NCBI RefSeq assembly: GCF_001426505.1
Contig: NZ_LMEV01000020.1
Location: 119,827 to 177,604, forward strand
DNA length: 57,778 nucleotides
Direction of reading: 5' to 3'
From: Variovorax sp. Root473
GTDB taxonomy: Bacteria; Pseudomonadota; Gammaproteobacteria; Burkholderiales; Burkholderiaceae_C
In this document: piece by piece, positions 8,697 through 17,029 of the stretch
Layout of the letters: each line of letters starts with the position of its first letter
Position numbering within the stretch: the first letter of the stretch is position 1
The notes under the pieces: generated by a model
Told to the model about the DNA's origin: nothing
What the model saw: only the letters and a program-made list of their open reading frames with translations
Database searches by the model: none
Made by a program: the position numbers and the translations under genes

Positions 8697-9650
8697 ATGA
8701 GCTCGATCCCCCCCTCGCTGGACGACCGTGACGGCAAGATCTGGATGGACGGCGAACTCGTGGACTGGCGCGACGCCAAGATCCACGTGCTGAGCCACAC
8801 GCTGCACTACGGGTGCGGCGCCTTCGAGGGCGTGCGCGCCTACAAGACGGCCGATGGCGGCACGTCCATCTTCCGCCTGGCCGAGCACACCGAACGCCTG
8901 TTCAACAGCGCCAAGATCCTGCGCATGAAGATCCCCTTCTCGCAAGAGCAGCTGAACGAAGCCCAGAAGCAGGTCGTGCGCGAGAACAAGCTCGAAAGCT
9001 GCTACCTGCGCCCGCTCATCTGGATCGGCTCCGAGAAGCTGGGCGTGAGCCCCAAGGGCAACAAGATCCACGCCATGGTTGCCGCCTGGTCCTGGGGCGC
9101 GTACCTCGGTGAAGAGGGCATGCGCCGCGGCATCCGTGTGAAGACCTCGAGCTACACGCGCCATCACGTGAACATCACGATGACGCAGGCCAAATCGGTC
9201 AGCAACTACACCAACTCGATCCTCGCCAACATGGAAGCGCTGGACGACGGCTACGACGAGGCCCTGCTGCTCGACGCGAGCGGCTTCGTGTCCGAAGGCG
9301 CTGGCGAGAACGTGTTCGTGGTGAAGAACGGCGTGGTCTACACGCCCGACCTGTCGGCCGGTGCCCTGAACGGCATCACGCGCAACACCATCCTGCACAT
9401 CTGCAAGGACCTTGGCATCGAGCTGGTGCAAAAGCGCATCACGCGCGACGAGGTCTACATCTCCGACGAAGCCTTCTTCACCGGCACCGCCGCTGAAGTG
9501 ACGCCCATCCGCGAACTCGACCGCATCGAGATCGGCAACCGCGGCGACGGCGGCGCGCGCGGCCCGGTCACCGAGAAGATCCAGTCGGCCTTCTTCGACA
9601 TCGTGAACGGCAAGAATCCCAAGTACGCCCACTGGCTCACGAAGGTCTGA
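8697..9650 (+). CDS. ilvE: Branched-chain-amino-acid aminotransferase
   Basis: IlvE is a cytoplasmic fold-type IV PLP enzyme that transfers the amino group between glutamate and the 2-oxo acids of leucine, isoleucine and valine. The 317 residues show the family start (DGKIWMDGELVDWRDAKIHV), the HYGCGAFEGVRAY block and the PLP lysine at about K166 in MTQAKSVSNYTNS. They also show the SEGAGENVFVVKNG loop and the FFTGTAAEVTPI block. A good Shine-Dalgarno (AGGAA) precedes the ATG. It probably forms an operon with the zinc-ribbon gene that starts 8 bases after its stop. Confidence 0.97.
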   Translation: MSSIPPSLDDRDGKIWMDGELVDWRDAKIHVLSHTLHYGCGAFEGVRAYKTADGGTSIFRLAEHTERLFNSAKILRMKIPFSQEQLNEAQKQVVRENKLESCYLRPLIWIGSEKLGVSPKGNKIHAMVAAWSWGAYLGEEGMRRGIRVKTSSYTRHHVNITMTQAKSVSNYTNSILANMEALDDGYDEALLLDASGFVSEGAGENVFVVKNGVVYTPDLSAGALNGITRNTILHICKDLGIELVQKRITRDEVYISDEAFFTGTAAEVTPIRELDRIEIGNRGDGGARGPVTEKIQSAFFDIVNGKNPKYAHWLTKV

Positions 9651-9658
9651 GAAAAACC

Positions 9659-9868
9659 ATGTCCACCAATGCAGTCGTCGAACTCCTCGCGAAGGAGCTC
9701 AACCACCAGGGCGGCGTGTTCTGCCCCAGCCCCAAGGCCGACATGAAGCTCTGGAACGGTCACCCGAAGGTCTACCTCGACGTGGCGCGCACCGGCGAAG
9801 CCAAGTGCCCGTACTGCGGCACGGTGTACCGCCTGAAGGCGGGCGAGACCGTGTCCAGCCGCCACTGA
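9659..9868 (+). CDS. Small zinc-finger (zf-CHCC) protein
   Basis: This 69-residue protein has one cysteine and one histidine (FCPSPKADMKLWNGHPKVYL) followed by a CPYC pair, giving the C-H-C-C arrangement of the zf-CHCC family related to mitochondrial NDUFS6. The exact role in bacteria is not settled. It begins 8 bases after ilvE and ends just before a strong terminator, so it is the last gene of that transcript. Confidence 0.88.
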   Translation: MSTNAVVELLAKELNHQGGVFCPSPKADMKLWNGHPKVYLDVARTGEAKCPYCGTVYRLKAGETVSSRH

Positions 9869-9886
9869 GCGGCCAGGCGGAAAAAG

Positions 9887-9914
9887 AAACCGGCCCTCGT
9901 GGCCGGTTTTTTCG
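9887..9914. terminator. Bidirectional intrinsic terminator between convergent genes
   Basis: A 9-bp stem (9887-9895 with 9901-9909) has a 5-base loop. A T-run follows on the plus strand and an A-run precedes it on the left. It can end both the ilvE transcript and the leftward O-antigen-ligase-like gene, whose stop is at 9917. Confidence 0.85.
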
Positions 9915-9916
9915 TT

Positions 9917-11146
9917 TCAGCGTCGCAGGGCCGTCGGCCACAGGCCGCGCCACGGATCGGGGTCCTGCGATTCCTGCGCCAGCCGCAGGTAGACCATCGC
10001 GATCCACAGCACGGCCAGCCCGATCTGCGCGTCGCGCATCGCCGAGTTCACGCTCGACGCGATGACCGCGATGAGCGTGGCGGCCAGCGCGTAGCGGCCG
10101 GCGATGTCGGGCCGGCGCCACGCCTGCCAGACGGCGACCAGCATGATCGCCAGCAGGCTCAGGATGCCGGGGATGCCGCTTTGCGCGCCCACCCACAGGA
10201 AGTCGTTGTGCGGCATGTTGGAGTCGGCGAACAGCGCGGGGCCGCGCTTGTGCCATTGGTCGGTCCAGCCGCCGATGCCCCAGCCGGCAACGGGCTGGTC
10301 GGCAATCATGGCGCCGGTGTCGCGGTACATGTAGTAGCGAATGATCCAGCTGCCATGGAACACGGCACCGGTCTGTGCCTTCTCGAGTTCCTCGATACCG
10401 GTCTCGACCTTCTGCTGCAGCTGCGGCAGCTGGTACAGGCTGGCACCGATCACCACCGCACCCAGGATCAGCGCGGCCGACAGCGCCTTCAGGTGGTTCT
10501 TCCACTGGTGCAGGCAGACCACCGGAATCACCAGCAACAGCGCGAGCACCGAGGTGCGCGACGTGAGCGGCAGCGCGACGACGGCGCCCAGCCCGAGCAC
10601 GAGCGCAAAGGCCGCCAGTGCGCGCCAGGGCCGGTGCCCCGTGATCTGCGACAGCCCGTAGACCGCCGCACTGGCCGCCACGATGCTGAACAGCAGCGCG
10701 TTGCTGATCGACTTGTTGCCCACTTCCATCACCACGCCGCGCAACGCCCCCGGCACCGGAAAGCCCAGCGTGTAGTGCAGCACGACGAGCACGATGTTGA
10801 GCGCCGCGATCAGCAGGAAGCCGCGCAGCGCCCACAGCGCCTCTTCGCGCGTGAGCGCCATCGCCATCAGGAAGGTGAAGGCGATGCGCAGCCCGTGAAA
10901 CAGGTTGGAAGGGGTCTCGGGGTAGTGCGGCCGCACGGCCAGCACGACGAAGGTCCACGCCACATAGGCGACCACCGGCCACCACAGCGGGTTGGCGCGC
11001 AGCCGCGCATAACGCTCGCGCAAGCCGCCGCCCAAGAGCAAGGCAAGCAGCAGCACGATGGCCGACAGGTAGGTGACGCCGACCGGCATGAACACCACCA
11101 GCCCCCAGAACATGGCCGCGGGCCGAACGATGTGCGATCTCTGCAT
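9917..11146 (-). CDS. O-antigen ligase / polymerase family membrane protein (Wzy_C)
   Basis: This 409-residue polytopic inner-membrane protein has about ten hydrophobic segments and a large periplasmic loop near the C-terminal third. The loop holds the Wzy_C-type motif MPHNDFLWVGAQSGIPG at about residues 310-326, typical of WaaL/Wzy enzymes that join or polymerise sugar chains on lipid carriers. No glycosyltransferase genes are adjacent, so ligase and polymerase cannot be separated. The start at 11146 has TAAAAT (minus strand, 11156-11161) 9 bases before the ATG and no Shine-Dalgarno. Confidence 0.85.
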   Translation of the reverse strand: MQRSHIVRPAAMFWGLVVFMPVGVTYLSAIVLLLALLLGGGLRERYARLRANPLWWPVVAYVAWTFVVLAVRPHYPETPSNLFHGLRIAFTFLMAMALTREEALWALRGFLLIAALNIVLVVLHYTLGFPVPGALRGVVMEVGNKSISNALLFSIVAASAAVYGLSQITGHRPWRALAAFALVLGLGAVVALPLTSRTSVLALLLVIPVVCLHQWKNHLKALSAALILGAVVIGASLYQLPQLQQKVETGIEELEKAQTGAVFHGSWIIRYYMYRDTGAMIADQPVAGWGIGGWTDQWHKRGPALFADSNMPHNDFLWVGAQSGIPGILSLLAIMLVAVWQAWRRPDIAGRYALAATLIAVIASSVNSAMRDAQIGLAVLWIAMVYLRLAQESQDPDPWRGLWPTALRR

Positions 11147-11177
11147 AGGGGCGGGATTTTAGGTGGGCGAAATGGAA

Positions 11178-11264
11178 CTCCCCCAGGCTCCGCGCACTTC
11201 GTGTCGCTTCTCCAACCCCCTCGCCGGGGGCGACGCCAGCGGCCCGGCAAAGCCGGTTCCGCGG
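11178..11264 (+). repeat. Dispersed G+C-rich hairpin repeat, copy A
   Basis: This copy is about 87 bp. It shares with three other places in the window the ordered blocks GCGCACTTCGTGTCGCTT, CCCCCT..GGGGGC and GGCCCGGCAAAGCCGGTTCC. Each block can fold into a small hairpin. It lies between the histidine-kinase gene (stop 11290) and the O-antigen-ligase-like gene (start 11146). Confidence 0.8.
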
Positions 11265-11289
11265 CGTCTCACCAACAAGACCGGGAGAT

Positions 11290-12489
11290 TCAGTGGGCGG
11301 TCGCGGCCACAGGCAGGCGGATCACGAAGCTCGCGCCGCCACCTGGCCGGTCTTCGCAGCGCACCGAGCCGCCGTGGCGCTCGGCGATGGACTTCACCAG
11401 CGCCAGCCCCAGGCCGACGCCGCCGTTGCGCTCGCTGGCACCCGGCAGGCGGTAGAAGGGTTCGAAGATGCGTTCGCGCAGCGCGGGCGGCACGCCCGGC
11501 CCGCGGTCGTTGACGCGCACCGTGGCGTAGCCGCCGGCGCTGCCGAGTTCGACGCTGATCTCGCCGGCGCCGTAGCGGCGGGCGTTTTCCAGCAGGTTGC
11601 GGATCGCGCGGCGCAGCAGGCGCGACACGCCCGGCACGGTGAGCGTGGCGTTGTCGGTGCCTTCGGCCAGGTCGAGTTCGGCGTTCACCTGCGCGCACTC
11701 TTCGGCGGCCAGGCCGGTGAGGTCGACGGCTTCGATGGTGCCCATGTCGGCCTCGCTGGCGTCGAGCCGGCTGGCCAGCAGGATCTCGTCGATGAGCTGG
11801 TCGAGTTCGCCGATGTTGCGCGAAATCTCTTCGCGCGCCGCCGGGCTGGGCTGGTCGCCCATGAGCTCCAGGCTCATGCGGATGCGGGTGAGCGGCGAAC
11901 GCAGCTCGTGCGAGGCATTTGCCAGCAGCGACTTGTGGGAACGCACGAGCTGCTCGATGCGTTCGGCGGAGGCATTGAAACGCTTGGAGAGATCGGCCAC
12001 TTCGTCTTGTCCTTCCTCGATCACGCGCGCCGAGAGGTCGCCCTCGCCCCAGCGCTGCACGCCGCGCTGCAGGGTTTCGAGCCGCTGGGTGATGCGCCGC
12101 ACGATCGGGTAGACGCCCAGCGCCACCGCCACGCCCACCAGCGCAATCATCCAGCCCAGCCCGAACGGGGTACGCCAGGGCGCGAAGCCGCCGGTGCCGG
12201 TGGGGCGTTCGCGCGGCGCGACGCGCAATGTCATGTCGCGGCCATCGCTCAGCTGCACGTCGAACTCCAGGCCCTGGCCCGGCACGCGCATGGCCTTGCC
12301 GGTGCCGATGGTGCGGTCTTCGCTGTCGAGCACGACCACCTCGCGCGGCACCGGTGCCAGGCGCTCGCGCTCGGCCTCGGCGGCCACGCGCACGATCCAG
12401 TTGGCCATCAGCGTGAGGATGACCACGCCGCCGACCACCGCGAGCCAGATGCGGACGTAGAGATGGCGGCGGTAGAGGCTGCGCAGCAT
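11290..12489 (-). CDS. Sensor histidine kinase, CpxA-like
   Basis: This 399-residue inner-membrane kinase has a transmembrane helix at about residues 13-31, a short periplasmic domain to about 108 and a second helix at about 110-130. HAMP covers about 131-182. The H-box ASHELRSPLTRIRM carries the phosphorylated H194. The HATPase domain has an N-box (RNLLENARRYG) and G-boxes (NDRGPGVPP, GVGLGLALVKS). It follows the response regulator by 14 bases in the same operon. The exact CpxR box upstream of the regulator and the small periplasmic domain suggest an envelope-stress sensor of the CpxA type. No CpxP-like gene is adjacent, so this is inference. Confidence 0.9.
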   Translation of the reverse strand: MLRSLYRRHLYVRIWLAVVGGVVILTLMANWIVRVAAEAERERLAPVPREVVVLDSEDRTIGTGKAMRVPGQGLEFDVQLSDGRDMTLRVAPRERPTGTGGFAPWRTPFGLGWMIALVGVAVALGVYPIVRRITQRLETLQRGVQRWGEGDLSARVIEEGQDEVADLSKRFNASAERIEQLVRSHKSLLANASHELRSPLTRIRMSLELMGDQPSPAAREEISRNIGELDQLIDEILLASRLDASEADMGTIEAVDLTGLAAEECAQVNAELDLAEGTDNATLTVPGVSRLLRRAIRNLLENARRYGAGEISVELGSAGGYATVRVNDRGPGVPPALRERIFEPFYRLPGASERNGGVGLGLALVKSIAERHGGSVRCEDRPGGGASFVIRLPVAATAH

Positions 12490-12503
12490 GCGGGCCGCTC
12501 CGG

Positions 12504-13226
12504 TCAGTCTTGCTGCTTGGCGAACACGTAGCCCACGCCGCGCACCGTGAGGATGCGCTTCGGGTTCTTCGCGTCGACTTCGATGGCGGCGCGGATGCGG
12601 CCCATGTGCACGTCGATCGAGCGGTCGAAGGCTTCGAGCTCGCGGCCGCGCACGGCTTCCATGATCTGGTCGCGCGTGAGCACGCGGCCCGCGCGCTCGG
12701 CCATGGCCACGAGCAGGTCGAACTGGTAGGAGGTGAGGTCAGCCAGCGCGCCGGCCACGGACACGGTGCGTGCGTTGCGGTCGATCTCGAGCGTGCCGAA
12801 GCGCATCACCGTGGAGGCCTCCGCTTCGGTGGCGTTCTCGCTGCGGCGGCGCAGCACGGCGCGGATGCGCGCCAGCAGCTCGCGCGGCTCGAAGGGCTTG
12901 GGCAGGTAGTCGTCGGCGCCGATCTCCAGGCCGATGATGCGGTCCATGGGGTCGCCCTTGGCGGTCAGCATCAGCACCGACACCTTCGACAGCGGGCCGG
13001 GCAGGGCGCGGATGCGGCGGCAGACTTCGAGCCCGTCGGTGTCGGGCAGCATCAGGTCGAGGATCACCAGGTCGGGCGCGTGCTGCTGCAGCTGCTCCAG
13101 GCCGCTGGCGCCGTCGCCGGCGTGGGTGAAGGCGAAACCCGACTGCGTCAGGTACTCGCCCACCATCTGTGCCAGGCGGGCGTCGTCTTCGATCATCAGG
13201 AGTTGGGGGGTGCTCATGCGCTTCAT
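12504..13226 (-). CDS. OmpR-family response regulator, CpxR-like
   Basis: This cytoplasmic regulator has 240 residues. The receiver domain carries the phospho-acceptor D57 (LVILDLMLPD) and the conserved K110 (DYLPKPF). The C-terminal OmpR/PhoB winged helix includes the recognition region FDRSIDVHMGRIRAAIE and the wing RGVGYVF. The FDR-ID-H pattern and the RGRELEAFDR segment resemble CpxR. Start 13226 has GGTGA upstream; ATG 13217 (MSTPQLL) is an alternative. It is the first gene of an operon with the histidine kinase. A GTAAA-N5-GTAAA site 37 bp upstream suggests autoregulation. Confidence 0.93.
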   Translation of the reverse strand: MKRMSTPQLLMIEDDARLAQMVGEYLTQSGFAFTHAGDGASGLEQLQQHAPDLVILDLMLPDTDGLEVCRRIRALPGPLSKVSVLMLTAKGDPMDRIIGLEIGADDYLPKPFEPRELLARIRAVLRRRSENATEAEASTVMRFGTLEIDRNARTVSVAGALADLTSYQFDLLVAMAERAGRVLTRDQIMEAVRGRELEAFDRSIDVHMGRIRAAIEVDAKNPKRILTVRGVGYVFAKQQD

Positions 13227-13262
13227 GGTCGTTCACCGGGAGCAAGCGGGCTTGAACGCTCC

Positions 13263-13277
13263 GTAAAGTTGGGTAAA
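13263..13277 (+). promoter_or_regulatory. Exact CpxR-box consensus upstream of the response regulator
   Basis: GTAAA-GTTGG-GTAAA matches the known CpxR recognition sequence GTAAA-N5-GTAAA. It lies 36-50 bases upstream of the response-regulator start, placed to overlap the promoter of the two-component operon. Confidence 0.7.
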
Positions 13278-13310
13278 CGCAGCATCGCCCTGTCAACCTG
13301 GATTGCTGCG

Positions 13311-13349
13311 AAAAACATGGCGCCTCGCCCAGGTTTCAGGGGCGCCATG
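13311..13349 (-). terminator. Intrinsic terminator after the ketosynthase pair
   Basis: A 9-bp perfect stem (13316-13324 with 13341-13349) has a 16-base loop and is followed on the minus strand by five U (13311-13315). It ends the leftward transcript of the ketosynthase/CLF-like genes and separates them from the two-component operon. Confidence 0.7.
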
Positions 13350-13400
13350 CGGTGGTCGTCAAACGGGAGCGTGCGCACGCACGGCCCCCGTGCCGGCGGG

Positions 13401-14216
13401 TCAGCCCGCGGCCTGCAGGCGCAGCCGCAGGGCCAGCGCGGCCGACAGCGGCAGGTCGATGGGCGCGTCGGCGCTGCCCGGGGCCTGGGCCAGCGCCTCG
13501 AACAGGGGCAGGGCATCGGCCATCGGGTTGATGTCCTTCAGCGTGGCGGCGGCGGCCGAGTGCGGCCCGGTCGCCGCACCGTCGCCGACCAGCGACCAGT
13601 CGAGGCTGGCCACCGTGTGGGCGGTGCGCTCGGGCGCGATCACCAGCGCCACGGCCAGCAGGCCGCGGCTGTCGGTCACCGATGCCAGCGCACCGACCGT
13701 GGGGGCGTCGTAGCCCACCAGCAGCACCGGCGTCTGGTCGGCCGCGCACTGCACAGCCGCTTCGAGCAGGCCGGCGGCAAAGCTGTGGCCATAGGCCGAG
13801 ACGGCGTTGCTGGCCGCCATGCAGCCGGTGCCGATGGTCCAGTAGCCCACGGCCGCGTTGTGCACCGAGTTGTGGAACTTGGTGGGCGACAGCATCTTCG
13901 GGTCGCCCGCGAGCGTGCTGCACATGTAGTCATTGATCGACAGGTCGCCGTGCGCCGACGTGAACACGCAGGGCACGTCGGCCGCGTTGCGGTCGGCACC
14001 CGCGATGGCGGCGGCGGCCACTTCGAGCGCCAGCGCCACGGTGTCGGGCGCGCGGCGGCGCTCGGCCGGGGCCAGCACCTGCGGCGAGGGCCGCTTGGCG
14101 GGCGGATCGGCCAGTGCGCCTTCGCCGCGGAAGGCCGCGCGCGCGGCGTCCCAGCCGGGCAGCGTGGGGGTCCAGAAGGCGGGGCCTTCGATGTAGAGCG
14201 TGGGGGGCGTGTTCAT
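13401..14216 (-). CDS. Beta-ketoacyl synthase chain-length-factor-like protein
   Basis: This 271-residue protein matches only the N-terminal half of a thiolase-fold ketosynthase (Ketoacyl-synt_2 type). It has FHNSVHNAAVGYWTIGTG followed by CMAASNAVS. The C-terminal half with the two catalytic histidines is absent. Such proteins pair with a full ketosynthase as a chain-length factor in aryl-polyene-type pathways. Unlike many chain-length factors, a cysteine (C132) sits at about the nucleophile position. It overlaps the ketosynthase stop by 4 bases (ATGA), so the two are translationally coupled. Catalytic activity on its own is unlikely. Confidence 0.82.
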   Translation of the reverse strand: MNTPPTLYIEGPAFWTPTLPGWDAARAAFRGEGALADPPAKRPSPQVLAPAERRRAPDTVALALEVAAAAIAGADRNAADVPCVFTSAHGDLSINDYMCSTLAGDPKMLSPTKFHNSVHNAAVGYWTIGTGCMAASNAVSAYGHSFAAGLLEAAVQCAADQTPVLLVGYDAPTVGALASVTDSRGLLAVALVIAPERTAHTVASLDWSLVGDGAATGPHSAAAATLKDINPMADALPLFEALAQAPGSADAPIDLPLSAALALRLRLQAAG

Positions 14217-15418
14217 GCGTTCACCGCCTTGCCGAAGACCAGCGCGCAGTTGTTGCCGCCGAAGCCGAAGGAGTTGGAGAGCGCGTAGCGCACCTCGCCC
14301 GTTGCAGGCTCAAGCTTGAGCTGGGGACCGAAGCCTTCGTCCAGCGTGCGCGTGTTGACCGTGCCTGGCATCAGGCCCCGCTCGATCGCCAGCAAACAGA
14401 CCACGGCCTCGACGATGCCCGCGGCGCCCAGCGTGTGGCCCATGAAGCCCTTGGTCGAGCTGGCGTGCGTGTGCGCCGGGAAGCGGCGCGCCACCAGTGC
14501 GCCCTCGACCTCGTCGTTCTTCTGGCTCGCCGTGCCGTGCATGTTGATGTAGTCGATGGCGTCGGCCGCAAGGCCCGCGCGCGCCAGCGCGTCGTCGAGC
14601 GCGCGCTCGGCGCCCAGGCCTTCGGGGTGCGGGGTCGACATGTGGTGCGCGTCGCTCGCTTCGCCGTAGCCCAGCAGCAGTGGCGTGGCGGGGGCGCCGG
14701 GCTGCACGCGTTCGACCAGCGCAAAGCCGGCCGCTTCGCCGAGGCTGATGCCTTTGCGTCCGGCGTCGAAGGGGCGGCACGGTTCGGTGGAGACCAGCTC
14801 CAGCGAATTGAAACCGAACAGCACGCTGCCACACAGCGTGTCGGCGCCGCCGACCACGGCCGCGTCGGCCAGGCCCAGGCGGATCAGGCGCTCGGCCGAG
14901 GCGAACACCTTGGCGCTGGACGAGCAGGCGGTCGAAATCGTCTCGCTCGGGCCGTCGATGCCCAGCACCTGCTGCACGAACATGGCCAGCGAATGCGGCG
15001 TGTGGACCGCGGCACGGCGCTGGTCCGGCGGGAAGTTGCCGTCGGCGTCGAGCTGCGTGTAGGCCAGTTCGGTCTCGCCGATGCTGGCCGTGGAGGTGCC
15101 GAGCACCAGCGCGATGCGCGTGGCGCCGTACTTCTTGCGCGCGGCCGCGACCGCTTCGAGGAAGCCGTCCGCCTGCAGGCCCAGCCAAGCCAGCCGGTTG
15201 TTGCGGCAGTCCCACGACGCCGCCGATTCAGGCAGGCGGACGTCTTCCAGCCCGTCGACGCGGCCGATCCAGGTCGGCAGCGGCGCATCGCCGAAATCGT
15301 TGGCACGCAGGCCGCTGCGCGAGTGCGCGAGCGCGTCAGCGTGCGCTTCCTTGCCGACGCCGACGGCCGAGGTGGCCGTGTAGGCACTGATGTGAAGGGG
15401 AGAAATTCGGGACGGCAC
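14213..15418 (-). CDS. Beta-ketoacyl-ACP synthase (FabF-like)
   Basis: This cytoplasmic condensing enzyme elongates acyl-ACP with malonyl-ACP. From the GTG at 15418 it has 401 residues with a complete Cys-His-His triad: C165 in ISTACSSSAKVF, H294 in NMHGTASQKNDE and H328 in GFMGHTLGAAG. The gating loop NSFGFGGNNCALV is near the C-terminus. No good Shine-Dalgarno helps to fix the start; a TTG at 15496 would add 26 residues. It forms a two-gene unit with the CLF-like protein. The dehydratases, ACPs and reductase normally found in aryl polyene clusters are missing on both sides. Confidence 0.88.
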   Translation of the reverse strand: MPSRISPLHISAYTATSAVGVGKEAHADALAHSRSGLRANDFGDAPLPTWIGRVDGLEDVRLPESAASWDCRNNRLAWLGLQADGFLEAVAAARKKYGATRIALVLGTSTASIGETELAYTQLDADGNFPPDQRRAAVHTPHSLAMFVQQVLGIDGPSETISTACSSSAKVFASAERLIRLGLADAAVVGGADTLCGSVLFGFNSLELVSTEPCRPFDAGRKGISLGEAAGFALVERVQPGAPATPLLLGYGEASDAHHMSTPHPEGLGAERALDDALARAGLAADAIDYINMHGTASQKNDEVEGALVARRFPAHTHASSTKGFMGHTLGAAGIVEAVVCLLAIERGLMPGTVNTRTLDEGFGPQLKLEPATGEVRYALSNSFGFGGNNCALVFGKAVNA

Positions 15419-15573
15419 GATGGATGTGGGAGCAGGCGACAGGCGAAAAGGCGTCAACGACAGAAGAAAAAGCGGAAAAGCGCAATTTTCGCGCAATGAA
15501 TGTCACAGCCTACCAGCGATGCGTATCGGGTTGCGTCGGCTGTTTCCTATAGATGACAGCTCCGGCGCAGGCC

Positions 15574-16950
15574 CTATTGACGCTCGCCGCCGCCTGTGCG
15601 GGCCGCCGAACGCGCGGCCAGCGCCACCAGCAGCAGCACCGGCACGCCCAGCATCGCGGTGGCGGTGAAGAAGGTGCTGTAGCCGTAGGCGTCGACGAAC
15701 GCGCCCGAGTAGCCGGCGATGAACTTCGGCAGCAGCAGCATCAGCGAGCTGAACAGCGCGTACTGCGTGGCCGAGTAGCTGACGTTGGTCAGGCTCGACA
15801 GGTAGGCGATGAAGGCCGCCGAGGCGATGCCCCCAGCCAGGTTGTCGGCCGACACCACCGCGATCAGCGCCGTGAGGTCGTGCCCGCGCGTGGCCAGCCA
15901 GGCGAACAGCAGGTTGCTCGCGGCGCTCAGCACCGCGCCCAGCATCAGCACGCGCATCACGCCCAGGCGCATCGACAGCACGCCGCCCACGAAGGCGCCC
16001 GCGAGCGTCATGACCACGCCGTAGATCTTGCTGACCGTGGCCACCTGGTCCTTGGTGAAGCCCATGTCCACGTAGAAGGGGTTGGCCATGATGCCCATCA
16101 CCACGTCGCTGATGCGGTAGATGGCGATCAGCGCGAGGATCAGCGCCGCCTGCCATTTGTAGCGGCGGATGAAGTCGGCAAACGGCTCGATCAGCACGCT
16201 TCGCAGCCATTCGCCCGCGTTCTTCGCCTTCGGTAGCACGCGCCGCACGGGTTCGGGCGACAGCAGCACCGTGAGCACGCCCACCGCCATCGAGGCCGCC
16301 ATCACGAGGTAGGCCGTCTTCCAGGCGCCGTTCTGGTACGCCGCCGCGCCGGTGACGGCTACCGCTGGCGCCACCTCGGCCCAGGCCGCGACCCACAGCA
16401 CGCCGGCGCCGGCCCAGATCATCGCGAGCCGATAGCCCGTTTGATAGGCGGCGGCCAGCGCCGCCTGCTTGCGCGTCTCGGCCGATTCGATGCGGAAGGC
16501 GTCCAGCGCGATGTCCTGCGTGGCCGAACCGAAGGCCACCAGCAGCGCGCACCAGATCAGCGGCTGCAGCCCCAGGCGCGGGTCGTTCATCGCCATGCCG
16601 ATCAGCCCGGCGATCACCATGCCCTGCGCCAGCAGCAGCCAGCCGCGCCGGCGCCCGAGCAGCGTGGTCAGCGGCGGCAGCGGCAGCCGGTCGACCAGCG
16701 GCGCCCAGACCCACTTGAAGCCATAGGCCAGCCCGACCCAGCTCAGGTAGCCGATGGTGGTGCGGTCGATGCCCGCTTCGCGCAACCGAAAGCTCAGCGT
16801 GCCCAGCACCAGCAGCAGTGGCAGGCCGGCCGAGAAACCCAGCGCCAGCATGCGCAGGGTGGCGGATTCGAGGTAGACCTTGAGCGCGTCGCGCCAGGGC
16901 AGGGCGGCGCTCGCGGGGGCTGGGGTGGGTTCGGCGGGCGGTGCGGACAT
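15574..16950 (-). CDS. AmpG-like MFS permease
   Basis: This 458-residue inner-membrane transporter of the major facilitator superfamily is related to AmpG, which imports anhydromuropeptides for cell-wall recycling. AmpG-like blocks are LGFSAGLPLLLVLGTLSFRL, GYLSWVGLAYGFKWVWAPLV, TQDIALDAFRIES and the late SLTNVSYSATQYALFSSLM. About 12 hydrophobic segments are present. The start at ATG 16950 is favoured because GACAAT (minus strand 16961-16966) precedes it by 10 bases. An in-frame ATG 18 bases upstream is possible. It is divergent from the M48 protease gene. No beta-lactamase gene is adjacent. Confidence 0.85.
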   Translation of the reverse strand: MSAPPAEPTPAPASAALPWRDALKVYLESATLRMLALGFSAGLPLLLVLGTLSFRLREAGIDRTTIGYLSWVGLAYGFKWVWAPLVDRLPLPPLTTLLGRRRGWLLLAQGMVIAGLIGMAMNDPRLGLQPLIWCALLVAFGSATQDIALDAFRIESAETRKQAALAAAYQTGYRLAMIWAGAGVLWVAAWAEVAPAVAVTGAAAYQNGAWKTAYLVMAASMAVGVLTVLLSPEPVRRVLPKAKNAGEWLRSVLIEPFADFIRRYKWQAALILALIAIYRISDVVMGIMANPFYVDMGFTKDQVATVSKIYGVVMTLAGAFVGGVLSMRLGVMRVLMLGAVLSAASNLLFAWLATRGHDLTALIAVVSADNLAGGIASAAFIAYLSSLTNVSYSATQYALFSSLMLLLPKFIAGYSGAFVDAYGYSTFFTATAMLGVPVLLLVALAARSAARTGGGERQ

Positions 16951-17029
16951 GAGTGGGGGATTGTCCATGAGCCGCCCAGGAGATCGGCGCGCCCGTTTGT
17001 CTGCATTTGTTCCTATCATCCGGGCACTT

